The notes beneath the pieces were generated by a model that worked only from the letters and a program-made list of their open reading frames with translations, ran no database searches and was not told the DNA's origin. Positions 17,652 through 27,156 of a DNA stretch of 64,000 bases are shown in pieces. Made by a program: the position numbers and the translations under genes. The stretch is from Sideroxydans sp. (GTDB taxonomy: Bacteria > Pseudomonadota > Gammaproteobacteria > Burkholderiales > Gallionellaceae): contig JAGXGC010000021.1 of NCBI GenBank assembly GCA_024636935.1, positions 1 to 64,000 of the forward strand, written 5' to 3'. Position 1 is the first letter of the stretch, and each line of letters opens with the position of its first letter.

Positions 17652-18017
17652 ATGCCAGAAGGATTGTTGATTGGAGAGCACATGGAGGACTTCAAGCTGA
17701 ATGACGCATACGCAAAGATGTTCGTCGGCATAAGGGAGTTCTATCCAGACTTTAAGTATCACCAGTTACATTCGGCCATCGAAGCAATAGCGCCGGACTA
17801 CATTGCTGCCGTGCATGAACGAAGGGAAGTCCACAGAATTCTCCGATATATTGGCTGTGTATGGTGCCCAGAACTTAATTTAGATGATGACATATTCTTT
17901 AAATTTGGGCAGATGTACGTTGGAACGTCCTTCAATGGCGCGACCTATACCATCGAAGGATATGGTGATCGCCTCATAGGTTGTGCATATTTTGAATGGG
18001 TCAGGGAGGATGGCTAG
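17652..18017 (+). CDS. Unrecognised small protein
   Basis: A 121-residue protein, the only plus-strand gene in the accessory block. An in-frame ATG occurs at 17628, but the one at 17652 is chosen because AGGAAGG lies 8 bases before it. The N-terminal half is helical (MEDFKLNDAYAKMFVGIREF) and the C-terminal half looks like beta strands (QMYVGTSFNGATYTIEGYGD). It has two close cysteines (GCVWC). No family recognised. It converges on prpE. Confidence 0.5.
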   Translation: MPEGLLIGEHMEDFKLNDAYAKMFVGIREFYPDFKYHQLHSAIEAIAPDYIAAVHERREVHRILRYIGCVWCPELNLDDDIFFKFGQMYVGTSFNGATYTIEGYGDRLIGCAYFEWVREDG

Positions 18018-18147
18018 ACTGCCGATATTCCGAATATAGGAAAACAATAATCCTTCATCCTATGGCTGCTATGCATCCCATAACGGCCATCTGTCTATCT
18101 TAAGCCCACTGGCCGCTATGGCCGAGAACCAGCCTTTAAGATTTCAT

Positions 18148-18170
18148 CCTGCCACTCACCGAGTGGCAGG
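18148..18170. terminator. Hairpin between convergent genes
   Basis: Perfect 10-base inverted repeat CCTGCCACTC / GAGTGGCAGG with a 3-base loop, 14 bases after the end of prpE and beyond the end of the plus-strand 121-residue gene. It lacks a strong T-run on either side, so it may act as a transcript end stabiliser rather than a full intrinsic terminator. Confidence 0.4.
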
Positions 18171-18184
18171 TTCACACCGCCAAC

Positions 18185-20074
18185 TTAGGCAACAAAGCCT
18201 TTCTTCTTCAAAGTCTCGATGATCTCATTGATCACACCCGGATCGTCGATGGTGGACGGTACGGTGTATTCCTTACCGTTGACGATGCCGTTCAGCGTCT
18301 TGCGCAAGGTCTTGCCGGAACGGGTCTTGGGCAGGCGCTTGAGGATGATGCTGTCTTTGTAACAAGCGATGGCACCGATGTGTTCGCGGATGCGGGTGAT
18401 CACTTCCTTTTGCAGCACGTCTTCTGCAATGTCGGCGCCGGTCTTTAGTACCACTAGTCCCATCGGCACTTGTCCTTTGAGTGCATCGTCGCGCGCGATC
18501 ACGGCGCACTCCGCCACCATGGGATGTCCTGCCACGACTTCTTCGATCTCGCCAGTGGATAGGCGATGGCCCGCCACGTTGATCACGTCGTCCACGCGCC
18601 CCATCACGAACACATAACCTTCGTCGTCGATGTAACCGCCGTCGCCGGTGGTGTAGTAGCCGGGCAGGAAGCTCAGATAACTATCGCGGAACTTGTTGTC
18701 GTCGCCCCATACTCGATTCATGCAGCTTGGCGGTAGCGGTAGTTTGATGGCGATGTAGCCTTGTTCGTTGGCTGCCATCTGCTTGCCGTTCTCGTCCAGG
18801 ATACGTACGTCGAAACCCGGCGTGGGCAGGGTGGAGGAGCCGAGTTTCACCGGCTTGGGTTCCACGCCCCACAGGTTGGCGGTGATACCCCAACCAGTCT
18901 CGGTCTGCCACCAGTGATCGACCACGGTCTTGCCGCTTTTCTCGGTGAGCCATTCTTGTGTGGGCGGATCGAGACGTTCGCCTGCGGAGAAGATGACCTG
19001 CAACTTGCTCAAGTCGTAAGGCTTCATCAGCAAGGCTTCTGGGTCTTCTTTTTTTACGGCGCGGAATGCGGTCGGTGCGGTGAAGAAAGACTTCACTTCG
19101 TATTCCGAGATGATGCGCCACAGTGCGCCCGCGTCCGGCGTCATGATGGGTTTGCCTTCAAACACGATGGTAGTGCAGCCGTGCAGCAGCGGGCCGTACA
19201 CGATGTAAGAGTGACCGACCACCCAGCCCACATCCGATGCGGCCCAGAACACATCGCCCGCATCCACGTTGTAGATGGACTTCATGCTGTAGTTAAGCGC
19301 GACCGCATGGCCGCCGTTCTCGCGTACCACGCCTTTAGGTTTGCCGGTGGTGCCGGAGGTGTAGAGGATGTATAGCGGATCGCTGCCTTTCACCGGCGTG
19401 CAATCCACAGCTTTTGATTTTGCCAGCAGTGATGACCAGTCGTGATCGCGACCTTCGATCATGCTTGCAACCGCCTGTGGGCGTTGCAGCACCACACAGC
19501 TTTGCGGTTTGTGCTTCGCCAGTTCGAAGGCTTTGTCGACCAGTGGTTTGTATTCGATGACGCGCTTCACTTCGATACCGCAGGAAGCCGTCATGATGAC
19601 TTTGGGCTTGGCATCGTCGATGCGCACGGCCAGCTCGGGCGGTGCGAAGCCGCCGAACACCACCGAGTGGATTGCGCCCAGTCGCGCCACCGCCAGCATG
19701 GCGACGACGGCTTCGGGGATCATCGGCATGTAGATGATGACGCGGTCTCCTTTGACCACGCCGAGGTCGGCCAGCATGCCTGCGGTGCGTGCGACCTCGT
19801 CGGTCAGTTCGGCATAGCTGATCTTCTTCTTGGTGTCGGTGACGGGGGTGTCATAGATGATCGCCGTCTGATCGCCGCGTCCGTTCTTAACGTGATGATC
19901 GAGCGCCATGTAGCACGTGTTCATCTCGCCATCGGCGAACCAGTGGCCGATGCCGTCTTCATCCTGCGTGAGGATGCTTTGCGGAAAATTGAACCACGGA
20001 AGTAGCTTGGCCTGATCGCGCCAGAAACCTTCCGGGTCATTCATCGAACGTTGGTATTCGGCTTGGTAGCTCAT
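18185..20074 (-). CDS. prpE: Propionate--CoA ligase
   Basis: Acyl-CoA synthetase that activates propionate to propionyl-CoA via an adenylate, feeding the methylcitrate cycle. The 629 residues match the PrpE length. AMP-binding signature YTSGTTGKPKGVVREN lies near residue 240, WWQTETGW near 390, and YYTTGDGGYIDDEGY near 475. The hinge GRVDDVINVAGHRLSTGEIEE follows, and the C-terminal KTRSGKTLR carries the catalytic, acetylation-regulated lysine. Sequence alone leaves some overlap with acetyl-CoA synthetase. The operon context (prpF-acnD-prpC-prpB) decides for PrpE. It is the last gene of the operon. Confidence 0.93.
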   Translation of the reverse strand: MSYQAEYQRSMNDPEGFWRDQAKLLPWFNFPQSILTQDEDGIGHWFADGEMNTCYMALDHHVKNGRGDQTAIIYDTPVTDTKKKISYAELTDEVARTAGMLADLGVVKGDRVIIYMPMIPEAVVAMLAVARLGAIHSVVFGGFAPPELAVRIDDAKPKVIMTASCGIEVKRVIEYKPLVDKAFELAKHKPQSCVVLQRPQAVASMIEGRDHDWSSLLAKSKAVDCTPVKGSDPLYILYTSGTTGKPKGVVRENGGHAVALNYSMKSIYNVDAGDVFWAASDVGWVVGHSYIVYGPLLHGCTTIVFEGKPIMTPDAGALWRIISEYEVKSFFTAPTAFRAVKKEDPEALLMKPYDLSKLQVIFSAGERLDPPTQEWLTEKSGKTVVDHWWQTETGWGITANLWGVEPKPVKLGSSTLPTPGFDVRILDENGKQMAANEQGYIAIKLPLPPSCMNRVWGDDNKFRDSYLSFLPGYYTTGDGGYIDDEGYVFVMGRVDDVINVAGHRLSTGEIEEVVAGHPMVAECAVIARDDALKGQVPMGLVVLKTGADIAEDVLQKEVITRIREHIGAIACYKDSIILKRLPKTRSGKTLRKTLNGIVNGKEYTVPSTIDDPGVINEIIETLKKKGFVA

Positions 20075-20167
20075 GTGTCGACTCCTCTCATTAAGAACCC
20101 CCTTCCCGCCTCCACTCTTGATCGGGGAGGTCAGGCGGATTTTTTCAAGCAGTTTGCAAAACCAATA

Positions 20168-21355
20168 TCAAAAACTATCGCCGGGAACACGCACCCAGCC
20201 TTCCATCAGCACACGTGCACTGCGGCTCATGGTAACTTTTTCAACCTTCCAATCGCCGCCGTTCTCGCTGGCGGCTGCACCGACTTTCAGTGTGCCGGAT
20301 GGATGTCCGAACGTCACCACATCGCGTTCACCGCCGCCCGCTGCCAGATTCACCAGTGTGCCGGGGATCGCTGCTGCCGTGCCGATGGCGACCGCTGCCG
20401 TGCCCATCATGGCGTGATGCAGTTTACCCATCGACAAGGCGCGCACCAGCAGATCGACTTCGGAGGCGCTGATGACTTTTCCGCTTGATGACACATACTC
20501 GACTGGTGGTGCGACAAAAGCGATCTTCGGGGTGTGTTGGCGCGTTGCGGCTTCCTCAGGGGTTTTGATCAAACCCATACGCAATGCGCCCGCCACACGG
20601 ATCTTCTCGAAACGTGCCAGCGCTGCCGCGTCGGTATTGATGGCTTCACGCAATTCGGTACCGGTGTAGCCGATATCCGCCGCATTCACGAACACGGTCG
20701 GGATGCCGGCTGAGATCATGGTGGCCGGGAAACTGCCGACACCGGGGACATCGAGTTGATCGACCAGATTGCCGGTCGGGAACAGGCTTCCGCCTTCTTC
20801 GCTGTCATCGGATGGATCCATGAACTCCAGCACGATCTCGGCTGCCGGAAAGGTCACGCCATCCAGCTCGAAATCGCCGGTCTCCTGCACCTGGCCGTTG
20901 CTGACCGGTACATGGGCGATGATGGTCTTGTTGATGTTGGCCTGCCAGATGCGTACGGTGCAGACACCATCCTGCGCCAGACGTGCGGCATCGATATATC
21001 CGGCATGGATCGCGAAAGCCCCCGCGCCTGTGGAAAGGTTGCCGCAGTTGCCGCTCCAGTCCACGAAGTCTTTATCGATGGAGACTTGGCCGTAGAGGTA
21101 ATCCACGTCATGGTCGGGGCGAGAACTTTTCGACAGGATTACGCACTTGCTGGTGCTGGAGGTTGCGCCGCCCATGCCATCGATGTGCGCGGCATAAGGA
21201 TCGGGGCTGCCGATCACGCGCTGTAACAACTTATCGCGCGCCTTGCCCGGCACCTGTGCGGCTTGCGGCAGGTCTTCCAGTCGGAAGAACACCCCCTTTG
21301 ATGTGCCACCACGCATATACGCGGCAGGGATCTTGATCTGTGAAACTTGGGCCAT
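20168..21355 (-). CDS. prpF: 2-methylaconitate cis-trans isomerase
   Basis: Isomerises the methylaconitate made by AcnD into the form usable for 2-methylisocitrate; DapF-like fold, 395 residues. KIPAAYMRGGTSKGVFF at the N-terminus and WSGNCGNLSTGAGAFA near residue 105 carry family motifs, and MMGTAAVAIGTAAAIPGT lies near residue 335. The ATG at 21355 overlaps the acnD stop codon (TGATG), giving translational coupling. The frame stays open upstream inside acnD, but that longer start has no support. PrpF always accompanies AcnD, which is the case here. Confidence 0.95.
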   Translation of the reverse strand: MAQVSQIKIPAAYMRGGTSKGVFFRLEDLPQAAQVPGKARDKLLQRVIGSPDPYAAHIDGMGGATSSTSKCVILSKSSRPDHDVDYLYGQVSIDKDFVDWSGNCGNLSTGAGAFAIHAGYIDAARLAQDGVCTVRIWQANINKTIIAHVPVSNGQVQETGDFELDGVTFPAAEIVLEFMDPSDDSEEGGSLFPTGNLVDQLDVPGVGSFPATMISAGIPTVFVNAADIGYTGTELREAINTDAAALARFEKIRVAGALRMGLIKTPEEAATRQHTPKIAFVAPPVEYVSSSGKVISASEVDLLVRALSMGKLHHAMMGTAAVAIGTAAAIPGTLVNLAAGGGERDVVTFGHPSGTLKVGAAASENGGDWKVEKVTMSRSARVLMEGWVRVPGDSF

Positions 21356-23961
21356 CAGACTGCTCCTTCGAGGAAGTCCTGCGCGAAGCGTTGCAGCACA
21401 CCGCCCGCGTTGTAGACACGTACTTCGGCAGCGGTATCCAGACGGCAGGTGACCGGGATGCGCACCGTTTCGCAATTGGCGCGGTGCATGATCACAGTCA
21501 GGTTGGCGTGCGGTGTGATGTCGCCTTCCACATCATAGGTCTCGCTACCGTCGATAGCGTAAGTCTTGCGCGTATCGCCCGCCTTGAACTCCAGCGGCAG
21601 CACGCCCATGCCGACCAGATTGGTACGGTGGATACGCTCGAAACCTTCGGCAACGATGGCTTCCACACCGGCCAGACGCACACCTTTTGCGGCCCAGTCA
21701 CGCGAAGAACCTTGGCCGTAGTCGGCACCCGCCACGATGATCAGGTTCTGCTTGCGCTCCATATAGGTCTCGATGGCTTCCCACATGCGCATCACTTTGC
21801 CGTCCGGCTCGACGCGGGCAAGGGAACCTTTTTTCACTTCACCGTCGACCACGGCCATCTCGTTGACCAACTGCGGATTGGCGAACGTGGCGCGTTGTGC
21901 GGTCAGGTGGTCACCACGGTGCGTCGCGTAGGAATTGAAGTCCTCTTCCGGCACGCCCATCTTCGCCAGATATTCACCGGAAGCAGAGTTGGCCAAGATC
22001 GCGTTCGAAGGCGACAGGTGGTCGGTGGTGATGTTGTCCGGCAACACGGCAAGTGGACGCATCCCTTTCAGGGTGCGTTCGCCAGCGAGTGCGCCTTCCC
22101 AATATGGCGGACGACGGATGTAGGTGGACATCGGACGCCAGTCGTACAAGGGGCTTTTTGCCGCTTCGATCACGCCCAGATCGAACATCGGGATGTAGAT
22201 CTGCTTGAACTGTTCCGGCTTCACGCATGCGGCAACGATGGTGTCGATCTCTTCGTCGGCAGGCCAGATGTCTTTCAGCATGACCGGCTTTCCGAACTTG
22301 TCGGTGCCCAGCGCATCCTGCTCGATGTCGAGGCGCACCGTACCCGCGATAGCGTAAGCGACCACCAGCGGCGGGGAAGCCAAAAAGGCTTGCTTCGCAT
22401 AAGGATGGATACGACCGTCGAAGTTGCGGTTACCGGACAGGACGGCGGTGGTGTACAGGTCGCGGTCGATGATTTCTTGCTGGATGTTCGGATCGAGTGC
22501 GCCGGACATGCCGTTACAGGTGGTGCAGGCGAAGCCGACGATACCGAAGCCCAGTTGTTCCAGCTCAGACAGCAGGCCTGCTTCTTTCAGATACAGCTCG
22601 GCGACTTTGGAACCCGGCGCGAAAGAAGTCTTGACCCAAGGCTTGCGAACCAACCCCAGTGCGTTGGCTTTCTTCGCCAGCAGCGCGGCTGCAATCACGT
22701 TGCGCGGGTTGGATGTGTTGGTGCAGGAAGTGATGGCAGCGATGATGACTGCACCATCCGGCATCAGACCTTGCGCTTCTTCGCCCTTGCCTGTTTTCAA
22801 TTTTTCTTCGTCAGCGATGCCGCGCTCATGCAGAGCGGACGTCGGTAGACGACGGTGCGGATTGGATGGGCCTGCCATGTTGCGCACCACGCTGGATAGA
22901 TCGAATTCCAGCAAACGCTCGTATTCGGCGGCAGTCATTTGATCCGCCCACAGTCCGGTGGTCTTGGCGTAGTTCTCCACGAGGGCGACCTGCTCTGGCT
23001 CGCGGCCGGTCAGCTTCAGGTAGGTGATGGTCTGCGCGTCGATGTAGAACATCGCCGCCGTCGCGCCGTATTCCGGACACATGTTGGAGATTGTCGCGCG
23101 GTCTCCGATGGTGAGGCTGTCCGCGCCTGCGCCGAAGAATTCGACCCAAGCACCGACCACCTTTTCTTTGCGCAGGAACTCGGTCAGCGCCAGCACGATG
23201 TCGGTGGCAGTGATGCCCGGCTGACGCTTGCCAAGCAGCTTCACGCCGACGATGTCCGGTAGACGCATCATGGAAGGCAGACCCAGCATGACGGTCTCGG
23301 CTTCCAGGCCACCGACACCGATCGCGATCACGCCCAGCGAGTCGACGTGCGGCGTGTGCGAGTCAGTGCCCACGCAGGTATCAGGGAAGGCAACACCTTC
23401 ACGCGCCTGGATCACCGGCGACATCTTTTCCAAATTGATCTGATGCATGATGCCGTTACCGGCAGGGATCACGTCGACGTTCTTGAACGCAGTCTTGGTC
23501 CATTCGATGAAGTGGAAGCGGTCTTCGTTGCGACGGTCTTCGATGTCACGATTCTTGCGGAACGCATCCGTGTCGAAACCGGCAGCTTCCACCGCGAGAG
23601 AGTGATCGACGATGAGCTGGGTCGGCACGACAGGGTTGACCAATGAAGGGTCACCGCCTTGATCGGCGATCGCGTCACGCAGACCGGCGAGGTCTACCAA
23701 TGCGGTCTGGCCGAGGATGTCGTGGCATACCACGCGGGCGGGATACCACGGGAAATCCAGATCGCGCTTGCGTTCGATCAGCTGCTTCAGTGCATTGGTC
23801 AATTCTTCCGGTTCGCAGCGGCGCACCAGTTGTTCTGCCAGCACTTTGGAAGTGTAGGGCAGCTTGGCATAAGCGCCGGGCTGGATGGCTTCGACGGCCG
23901 CTTGGGTGTCGAAGTAGTCCAGTTTGGTTCCGGCTAAAGGTTTACGGTATTCGGTATTCAT
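21355..23961 (-). CDS. acnD: Fe/S-dependent 2-methylisocitrate dehydratase (AcnD type)
   Basis: Aconitase-superfamily enzyme that dehydrates 2-methylcitrate in the methylcitrate cycle, replacing the cofactor-free PrpD. At 868 residues it is the AcnD length. Cluster ligands appear in ITSCTNTSNPRNV and in CTTCNGMSG. The substrate-loop sequences FPDTCVGTDSHTPHVD and GADYGQGSSRDWAAKG are conserved. No prpD is present in the operon, so this enzyme with PrpF carries that step. Its stop overlaps the prpF start by one base. Confidence 0.95.
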   Translation of the reverse strand: MNTEYRKPLAGTKLDYFDTQAAVEAIQPGAYAKLPYTSKVLAEQLVRRCEPEELTNALKQLIERKRDLDFPWYPARVVCHDILGQTALVDLAGLRDAIADQGGDPSLVNPVVPTQLIVDHSLAVEAAGFDTDAFRKNRDIEDRRNEDRFHFIEWTKTAFKNVDVIPAGNGIMHQINLEKMSPVIQAREGVAFPDTCVGTDSHTPHVDSLGVIAIGVGGLEAETVMLGLPSMMRLPDIVGVKLLGKRQPGITATDIVLALTEFLRKEKVVGAWVEFFGAGADSLTIGDRATISNMCPEYGATAAMFYIDAQTITYLKLTGREPEQVALVENYAKTTGLWADQMTAAEYERLLEFDLSSVVRNMAGPSNPHRRLPTSALHERGIADEEKLKTGKGEEAQGLMPDGAVIIAAITSCTNTSNPRNVIAAALLAKKANALGLVRKPWVKTSFAPGSKVAELYLKEAGLLSELEQLGFGIVGFACTTCNGMSGALDPNIQQEIIDRDLYTTAVLSGNRNFDGRIHPYAKQAFLASPPLVVAYAIAGTVRLDIEQDALGTDKFGKPVMLKDIWPADEEIDTIVAACVKPEQFKQIYIPMFDLGVIEAAKSPLYDWRPMSTYIRRPPYWEGALAGERTLKGMRPLAVLPDNITTDHLSPSNAILANSASGEYLAKMGVPEEDFNSYATHRGDHLTAQRATFANPQLVNEMAVVDGEVKKGSLARVEPDGKVMRMWEAIETYMERKQNLIIVAGADYGQGSSRDWAAKGVRLAGVEAIVAEGFERIHRTNLVGMGVLPLEFKAGDTRKTYAIDGSETYDVEGDITPHANLTVIMHRANCETVRIPVTCRLDTAAEVRVYNAGGVLQRFAQDFLEGAV

Positions 23962-24023
23962 GATGTCCTTCTGAAAGAACGTGTGCGGGAAAGAACGACC
24001 TTAGACAGGTCGCCCTTTGCTTT

Positions 24024-25175
24024 TTAGCCGCGCTCAGCCAATGGCACCCAGGCCAGATTCTCCGGCCCGACATAGTTTGCGCTGGGGCGGATGATCTTGC
24101 CGTCGGCGCGTTGTTCCATCACGTGCGCACCCCAACCGGTGACGCGTGAGATGACGAACAGCGGCGTGAACATCTCGGTCGGCACACCCATCTGGTTGTA
24201 GGACACAGCCGAGAACCAGTCGAGGTTGGGGAACATCTTCTTCAAGTCCCACATCGTCGTTTCCAGTCGTGCGGCGACGTCGAACATCAGTGTGTTGCCG
24301 TTCTCTTCCGAGAGCTGCTTCGCCACGCGCTTGATCACTTCGTTGCGTGGGTCGGAGATGGTGTACACAGGATGACCGAAGCCGATGACGATCTCTTTGC
24401 GACCCACGCGCTCGCGGATGTCTGCCTCGGCTTCGTCCACACTCTTGTAACGGCTCTGGATGCGGAACGCTTCTTCGTTCGCGCCGCCGTGCTTCGGTCC
24501 GCGCAATGCGCCGATGGCACCGGTGATGCAGGAATAGATGTCGGAGTTGGTGCCGGCGATGACGCGTGCGGTGAAGGTGGATGCGTTGAACTCATGCTCG
24601 GCATACAGGATGAGCGAGGTGTGCATCGCGCGTACCCAAGATTCGCGTGCAGGTTTGCCGTGCAGCAGATGCAGGAAGTGTCCGCCGATGGAATCGTCGT
24701 CGGTCTCGACTTCGATGCGTTTGCCGTTGTGAGTGAAGTGATACCAGTACACCAGCATGGAACCGAAGCTCGCCATCATGCGGTCGATAATCTCTTTGGT
24801 CTTGCCTGCCTCGTGCGATTCAGCTTCTTGTTCCACCGTACCTAGTACCGAACAACCGGTGCGCATCACATCCATCGGATGCGCGTTGGCGGGGAGTGCT
24901 TCCAGCGCTTGCTTCACTGCTTGCGGCAGGCCGCGCAGTTTTTTAAGTTTGGCTTTATAGGCTTTGAGTTCGGCTGCGTTCGGCAGTGTGCCGTGGATCA
25001 GCAGATGGGCGATCTCTTCGAACTCGGCTTGTTCGGCAAAGTCGAGGATGTCGTAACCGCGATAGTGCAGGTCGTTACCGGTACGGCCCACGGTGCATAC
25101 TGCGGTGTTGCCCGCGACGGTGCCGGAGAGGGCAACAGATTTTTTCGGTTTGGGTAAGGTGGTCTCTTCAGTCAT
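24024..25175 (-). CDS. prpC: 2-methylcitrate synthase
   Basis: Condenses propionyl-CoA with oxaloacetate. The 383 residues start at the ATG at 25175, where AAGGGAG lies upstream; a longer open frame to 25268 has no ribosome site. Citrate-synthase fold motifs include [31 protein letters not shown] with its catalytic histidine region, [13 protein letters not shown] near residue 235, and [13 protein letters not shown]. The short N-terminus and the operon identify it as PrpC rather than GltA. It is separated from prpB by 22 bases. Confidence 0.95.
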   Translation of the reverse strand: MTEETTLPKPKKSVALSGTVAGNTAVCTVGRTGNDLHYRGYDILDFAEQAEFEEIAHLLIHGTLPNAAELKAYKAKLKKLRGLPQAVKQALEALPANAHPMDVMRTGCSVLGTVEQEAESHEAGKTKEIIDRMMASFGSMLVYWYHFTHNGKRIEVETDDDSIGGHFLHLLHGKPARESWVRAMHTSLILYAEHEFNASTFTARVIAGTNSDIYSCITGAIGALRGPKHGGANEEAFRIQSRYKSVDEAEADIRERVGRKEIVIGFGHPVYTISDPRNEVIKRVAKQLSEENGNTLMFDVAARLETTMWDLKKMFPNLDWFSAVSYNQMGVPTEMFTPLFVISRVTGWGAHVMEQRADGKIIRPSANYVGPENLAWVPLAERG

Positions 25176-25197
25176 CGCTTGCTCCCTTGCTTGATGG

Positions 25198-26091
25198 TTA
25201 ATCTGCGCCCTTCTCGGCGAACAGGCGGTCGAGCTGCTGCTCGTAAGCGTGGTAGCCGAGATAGTCATAAAGATCCATGCGCGTTTGCATGGTGTCCACT
25301 ACGTTCTGTTGCGTGCCGTCGGCGAGGATGTGCTGATACACGTTCAGCGCGGCCTGGCTCATTGCGCGGTAGGCGGACAGCGGATACAGCACCAGCTTCA
25401 CGCCCACACCTGCCAGCTGCTCGGTGGTGAACAGCGGTGTCGCGCCGAACTCGGTGATGTTGGCCAGCACCGGCACTTTCACCGTCTTGGTGAATTCGGC
25501 GTATTGCTCCAGCGTGGTCATCGCTTCGGGGAAGATCATGTCGGCACCGGCTTCCGCACAGGCGTGGGCACGGTCGATGGCGGAGCTCATTCCTTCCACG
25601 GCCAGCGCATCGGTGCGCGCCATGATGACGAAGCTGCTATCCACACGAGCATCCACTGCCGCTTTCACGCGATCCACCATCTCTTGCTGGCTGACGATGG
25701 CTTTGTTGGGACGGTGGCCGCAGCGTTTTTGCATCACCTGGTCTTCGATGTGGAACCCTGCCGCGCCGGACTGCGCGACTTCGCGGGTGGCACGTGCGAT
25801 GTTGAAAGCGCCACCCCAGCCGGTGTCGATATCGACCAGCAAGGGCAGGTCGCTGGCGGCGGTGATGCGGCGCGCGTCTTCGCATACATCATGCAAAGTG
25901 GTGATGCCTAGATCGGGGATGCCCAGCGAAGAAGCGGCCACGCCGCCGCCGGAAAGATAAAGCGCCTTGTGGCCGGTCTTCTGCGCGAGGATGCCGCAAT
26001 AGGCTGTTACAGCACCGACCACTTGCAGCGGGTGATTGTCTGCGACGGCTTGGCGTAGTTTGTTGCCGGGGGTGTTGGATATCTGTGTCAT
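25198..26091 (-). CDS. prpB: 2-methylisocitrate lyase
   Basis: Cleaves 2-methylisocitrate to pyruvate and succinate, the last step of the methylcitrate cycle. The 297 residues start at the ATG at 26091, with GGAG 8 bases upstream. The isocitrate-lyase/PEP-mutase barrel shows [17 protein letters not shown] and [15 protein letters not shown]-like metal-binding sequence. [19 protein letters not shown] holds the catalytic KRCGH loop, and IMARTDA follows. It is the first structural gene of the operon and is separated from the regulator gene by a 112-base repeat element. Confidence 0.95.
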   Translation of the reverse strand: MTQISNTPGNKLRQAVADNHPLQVVGAVTAYCGILAQKTGHKALYLSGGGVAASSLGIPDLGITTLHDVCEDARRITAASDLPLLVDIDTGWGGAFNIARATREVAQSGAAGFHIEDQVMQKRCGHRPNKAIVSQQEMVDRVKAAVDARVDSSFVIMARTDALAVEGMSSAIDRAHACAEAGADMIFPEAMTTLEQYAEFTKTVKVPVLANITEFGATPLFTTEQLAGVGVKLVLYPLSAYRAMSQAALNVYQHILADGTQQNVVDTMQTRMDLYDYLGYHAYEQQLDRLFAEKGAD

Positions 26092-26118
26092 GTATTTTCT
26101 CCGTAAATCTTTAAACCT

Positions 26119-26230
26119 CGTCATTCCGGCGTAGGCCGGAATCCAGCGAATATATAAATTCCGCGTAGCGGACAAACGCCAACTGCATATTGAATGACCC
26201 CACTGGATTCCGCCCTGCGCCGGAATGACG
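26119..26230. repeat. MITE/REPIN-like repeat, copy 1
   Basis: About 112 bases bounded by inverted ends: CGTCATTCCGGCGTAGGCCG at the left and GCGCCGGAATGACG at the right, with an inner ATCCAG...CTGGAT pair. The core shares ATGCATATTGAAT-like sequence with a second copy at 35126-35240. It lies between the gntR gene and prpB inside the methylcitrate transcript, where its RNA would fold strongly. Confidence 0.75.
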
Positions 26231-26241
26231 GCTAAGCAAAA

Positions 26242-26922
26242 TCATGCCGCGCGCTCCTCTTTATCGATCATTTCGCTGATGCTGCGCCATGCGCCTTGGA
26301 TGTGGCGGCGCATCAATAGCTCTGCCAGTTCGCCGTCGCGGTTCGCTAGGGCTTCGACGATCTGGCGGTGTTGGCTGAGTGCGGGTTTGGTACGTTGCGC
26401 GTTGCGGCTGGTGCGGTAGCGGCACATGCGCAGCAATTGGTATTGCTCGCTGCCGAGCAGGTCCATCAGCATCTGGTTACGGCTGCCGCGTGCGATCTGG
26501 TAGTGGAAGTCGAGGTCGCCTTCGCTCTGTGCGTAGACCTTGCCGCCTTGTTTTTCAATTTGGGTTTCGTGTCTGTCGAGTAGGGCGGCCAACTGGGCGA
26601 TATCTTCGTCGCTCATTTGTGAAGCAGCAATGCGGCAGGCCATGCCTTCCAGTGCTTCGCGCACGGCATACAGATCAGAGAGGGTCTTGCGGTCCAGTAT
26701 GACGACGCGCGCACCGGCGTTCGGGGTGCGCTTCACCAGTCGCATGCCTTCCAGGTGGCGCAATGCTTCGCGTAGCGGGCCGCGTCCCATGCCGAAGCGT
26801 TCGGCCAGTTCGGCTTCGTTCAGCTTCTGTCCTTGCGCCAGTTCGCCGGTCACGATGCTCTGTGCCAATTTGTGGGTGGCGAGGTCGGCTAAAGTGCCTT
26901 GTTGGGGCTGTGAAATCAACAC
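26242..26922 (-). CDS. GntR-family (FCD) regulator of the methylcitrate operon
   Basis: A winged helix-turn-helix at about residues 10-75 (KLNEAELAERFGMGRGPLREALRHLEG) is followed by an all-helical FCD ligand-binding domain with candidate metal-binding residues (LDRHETQ, DLDFHYQIAR, LSQHRQIVEAL). The start is taken as GTG at 26922 because CGGAG lies 7 bases upstream and the operator palindrome then falls in the leader. In-frame ATGs at 26985 and 26964 would place the operator inside the gene. It heads the prp operon, and likely senses methylcitrate or a related acid and represses its own promoter. This is inferred from position. Confidence 0.85.
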   Translation of the reverse strand: MLISQPQQGTLADLATHKLAQSIVTGELAQGQKLNEAELAERFGMGRGPLREALRHLEGMRLVKRTPNAGARVVILDRKTLSDLYAVREALEGMACRIAASQMSDEDIAQLAALLDRHETQIEKQGGKVYAQSEGDLDFHYQIARGSRNQMLMDLLGSEQYQLLRMCRYRTSRNAQRTKPALSQHRQIVEALANRDGELAELLMRRHIQGAWRSISEMIDKEERAA

Positions 26923-26935
26923 TGGAAAACTCCGA

Positions 26936-27007
26936 TTGTCGACAAAGTGAACGAATCCTAACATCGGATTGGCCTGTTTGTGCAATAAAGTTATAGTTAT
27001 GTCGACA
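26936..27007. promoter_or_regulatory. Candidate GntR operators upstream of the prp operon
   Basis: A perfect 10-base palindrome TTGTCGACAA at 26936-26945 lies immediately before the regulator's GTG start. A second, shorter copy, TGTCGACA followed by AAG, is at 27000-27007. The shared TGTCGACAAAG string and spacing of about 63 bases fit a two-site autoregulatory operator for a GntR/FCD dimer. Sequence is direct; binding is inferred. Confidence 0.6.
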
Positions 27008-27156
27008 AAGATGGTATTGCCGAGCGCGAGTGGTGCTCGGCTAACTATCCGGTTTTATGTGGAAAACAGCTAGGCAGAATGTTTGTCGTTAGCTGTATGA
27101 GGGCAGTGGATGGGCGCACAGCCAGTCTTGCCTTTTAGATAAAGCAGGGGATTGGT

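Noticed and set aside
21340-22848. A 502-codon open frame on the plus strand.
   Set aside because: It is the antisense shadow of acnD. Composition is His/Gln/Arg-rich and no domain is visible; the minus-strand gene has full catalytic motifs.
27019-27041. Inverted repeat GCCGAGC ... GCTCGGC upstream of the prp regulator.
   Set aside because: Seven-base arms without a T-run in either direction and off-centre from the TTGTCGACAA sites; could be chance.
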